A model generated the notes under the pieces. The model ran no database searches and was not told the origin of the DNA. It worked only from the letters and a program-made list of their open reading frames with translations. 15,781 nucleotides of DNA. Origin: Pseudomonadota bacterium (lineage in GTDB: Bacteria > Pseudomonadota > Alphaproteobacteria > Sphingomonadales > Sphingomonadaceae). Shown here piece after piece: positions 15,718 through 15,781 of the stretch; positions within the stretch are counted from its first letter, which is position 1, and every line of letters begins with the position of its first letter. Position numbers and translations under genes: made by a program. The stretch spans positions 1-15,781 of the forward strand of contig JAEZES010000222.1 in assembly GCA_023432995.1 (NCBI GenBank), written 5' to 3'.

Positions 15718-15781
15718 CTACCCGCGTGCGCGCGCGGCGTGCGCGGCGGCATCGGCGACCCGGCCGCGCCACCACAGGAAC
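15718..15781 (-). CDS. Possible C-terminal end of a gene running in from the right edge
   Basis: Reading the minus strand from 15780 gives 20 codons (FLWWRGRVADAAAHAARARG) and a TAG stop at 15720-15718, followed after 52 bases by the DUF6265 start. The Phe-Leu-Trp-Trp then Arg-rich composition would fit the end of a membrane protein with a basic cytoplasmic tail. It is too short to identify, and may be chance in GC-rich DNA. Confidence 0.3.
   Translation of the reverse strand, partial: FLWWRGRVADAAAHAARARG

Overview
This high-GC window looks like ordinary chromosome from an alphaproteobacterium, most likely Sphingomonadales (Erythrobacteraceae or a relative). The grounds are the five-gene F1 operon atpHAGDC without F0 genes, a short 85-residue epsilon subunit, an aerobic-type cobaltochelatase CobT, and a secreted protein of a type I recall from sphingomonads. 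The placement rests on gene content and remembered sequence style, not on a search.

Layout. Positions 1-2524 (minus strand) hold cobT, cut by the left edge, preceded by a DUF4197 Tat-type lipoprotein. The helicase gene priA (plus, 2593-4758) overlaps tail to tail with a minus-strand run of three genes: DUF1203 protein, then ada (coupled by an ATGA overlap), then a PEP mutase/isocitrate lyase-family enzyme. Divergent from that run is a secreted, membrane-anchored trypsin-like protease (7150-8715). The operon atpH-atpA-atpG-atpD-atpC (8896-13708) follows and ends in a strong intrinsic terminator. The right end holds a secreted conserved hypothetical protein (13843-14796), a candidate 52-residue ORF on the minus strand, a secreted DUF6265 protein and possibly the last codons of another gene.

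Function. F1 subunits delta, alpha, gamma, beta and epsilon assemble the catalytic head of ATP synthase; the F0 genes must lie elsewhere. PriA restarts stalled replication forks. Ada repairs and senses DNA methylation damage. CobT inserts cobalt during cobalamin synthesis together with CobN and CobS, neither of which is visible here. The other genes have no firm role.

The most distinctive non-coding feature is a small repeat family with core GGGACAGTCCC-TATTTT. It occurs as two near-perfect palindromes between atpA and atpG and as two tandem half-copies between ada and the PEP mutase-like gene. In both places it lies between co-directional genes and touches the upstream stop codon. I see no CRISPR array, tRNA, rRNA, insertion sequence or defence locus, and no convincing new multi-gene system.
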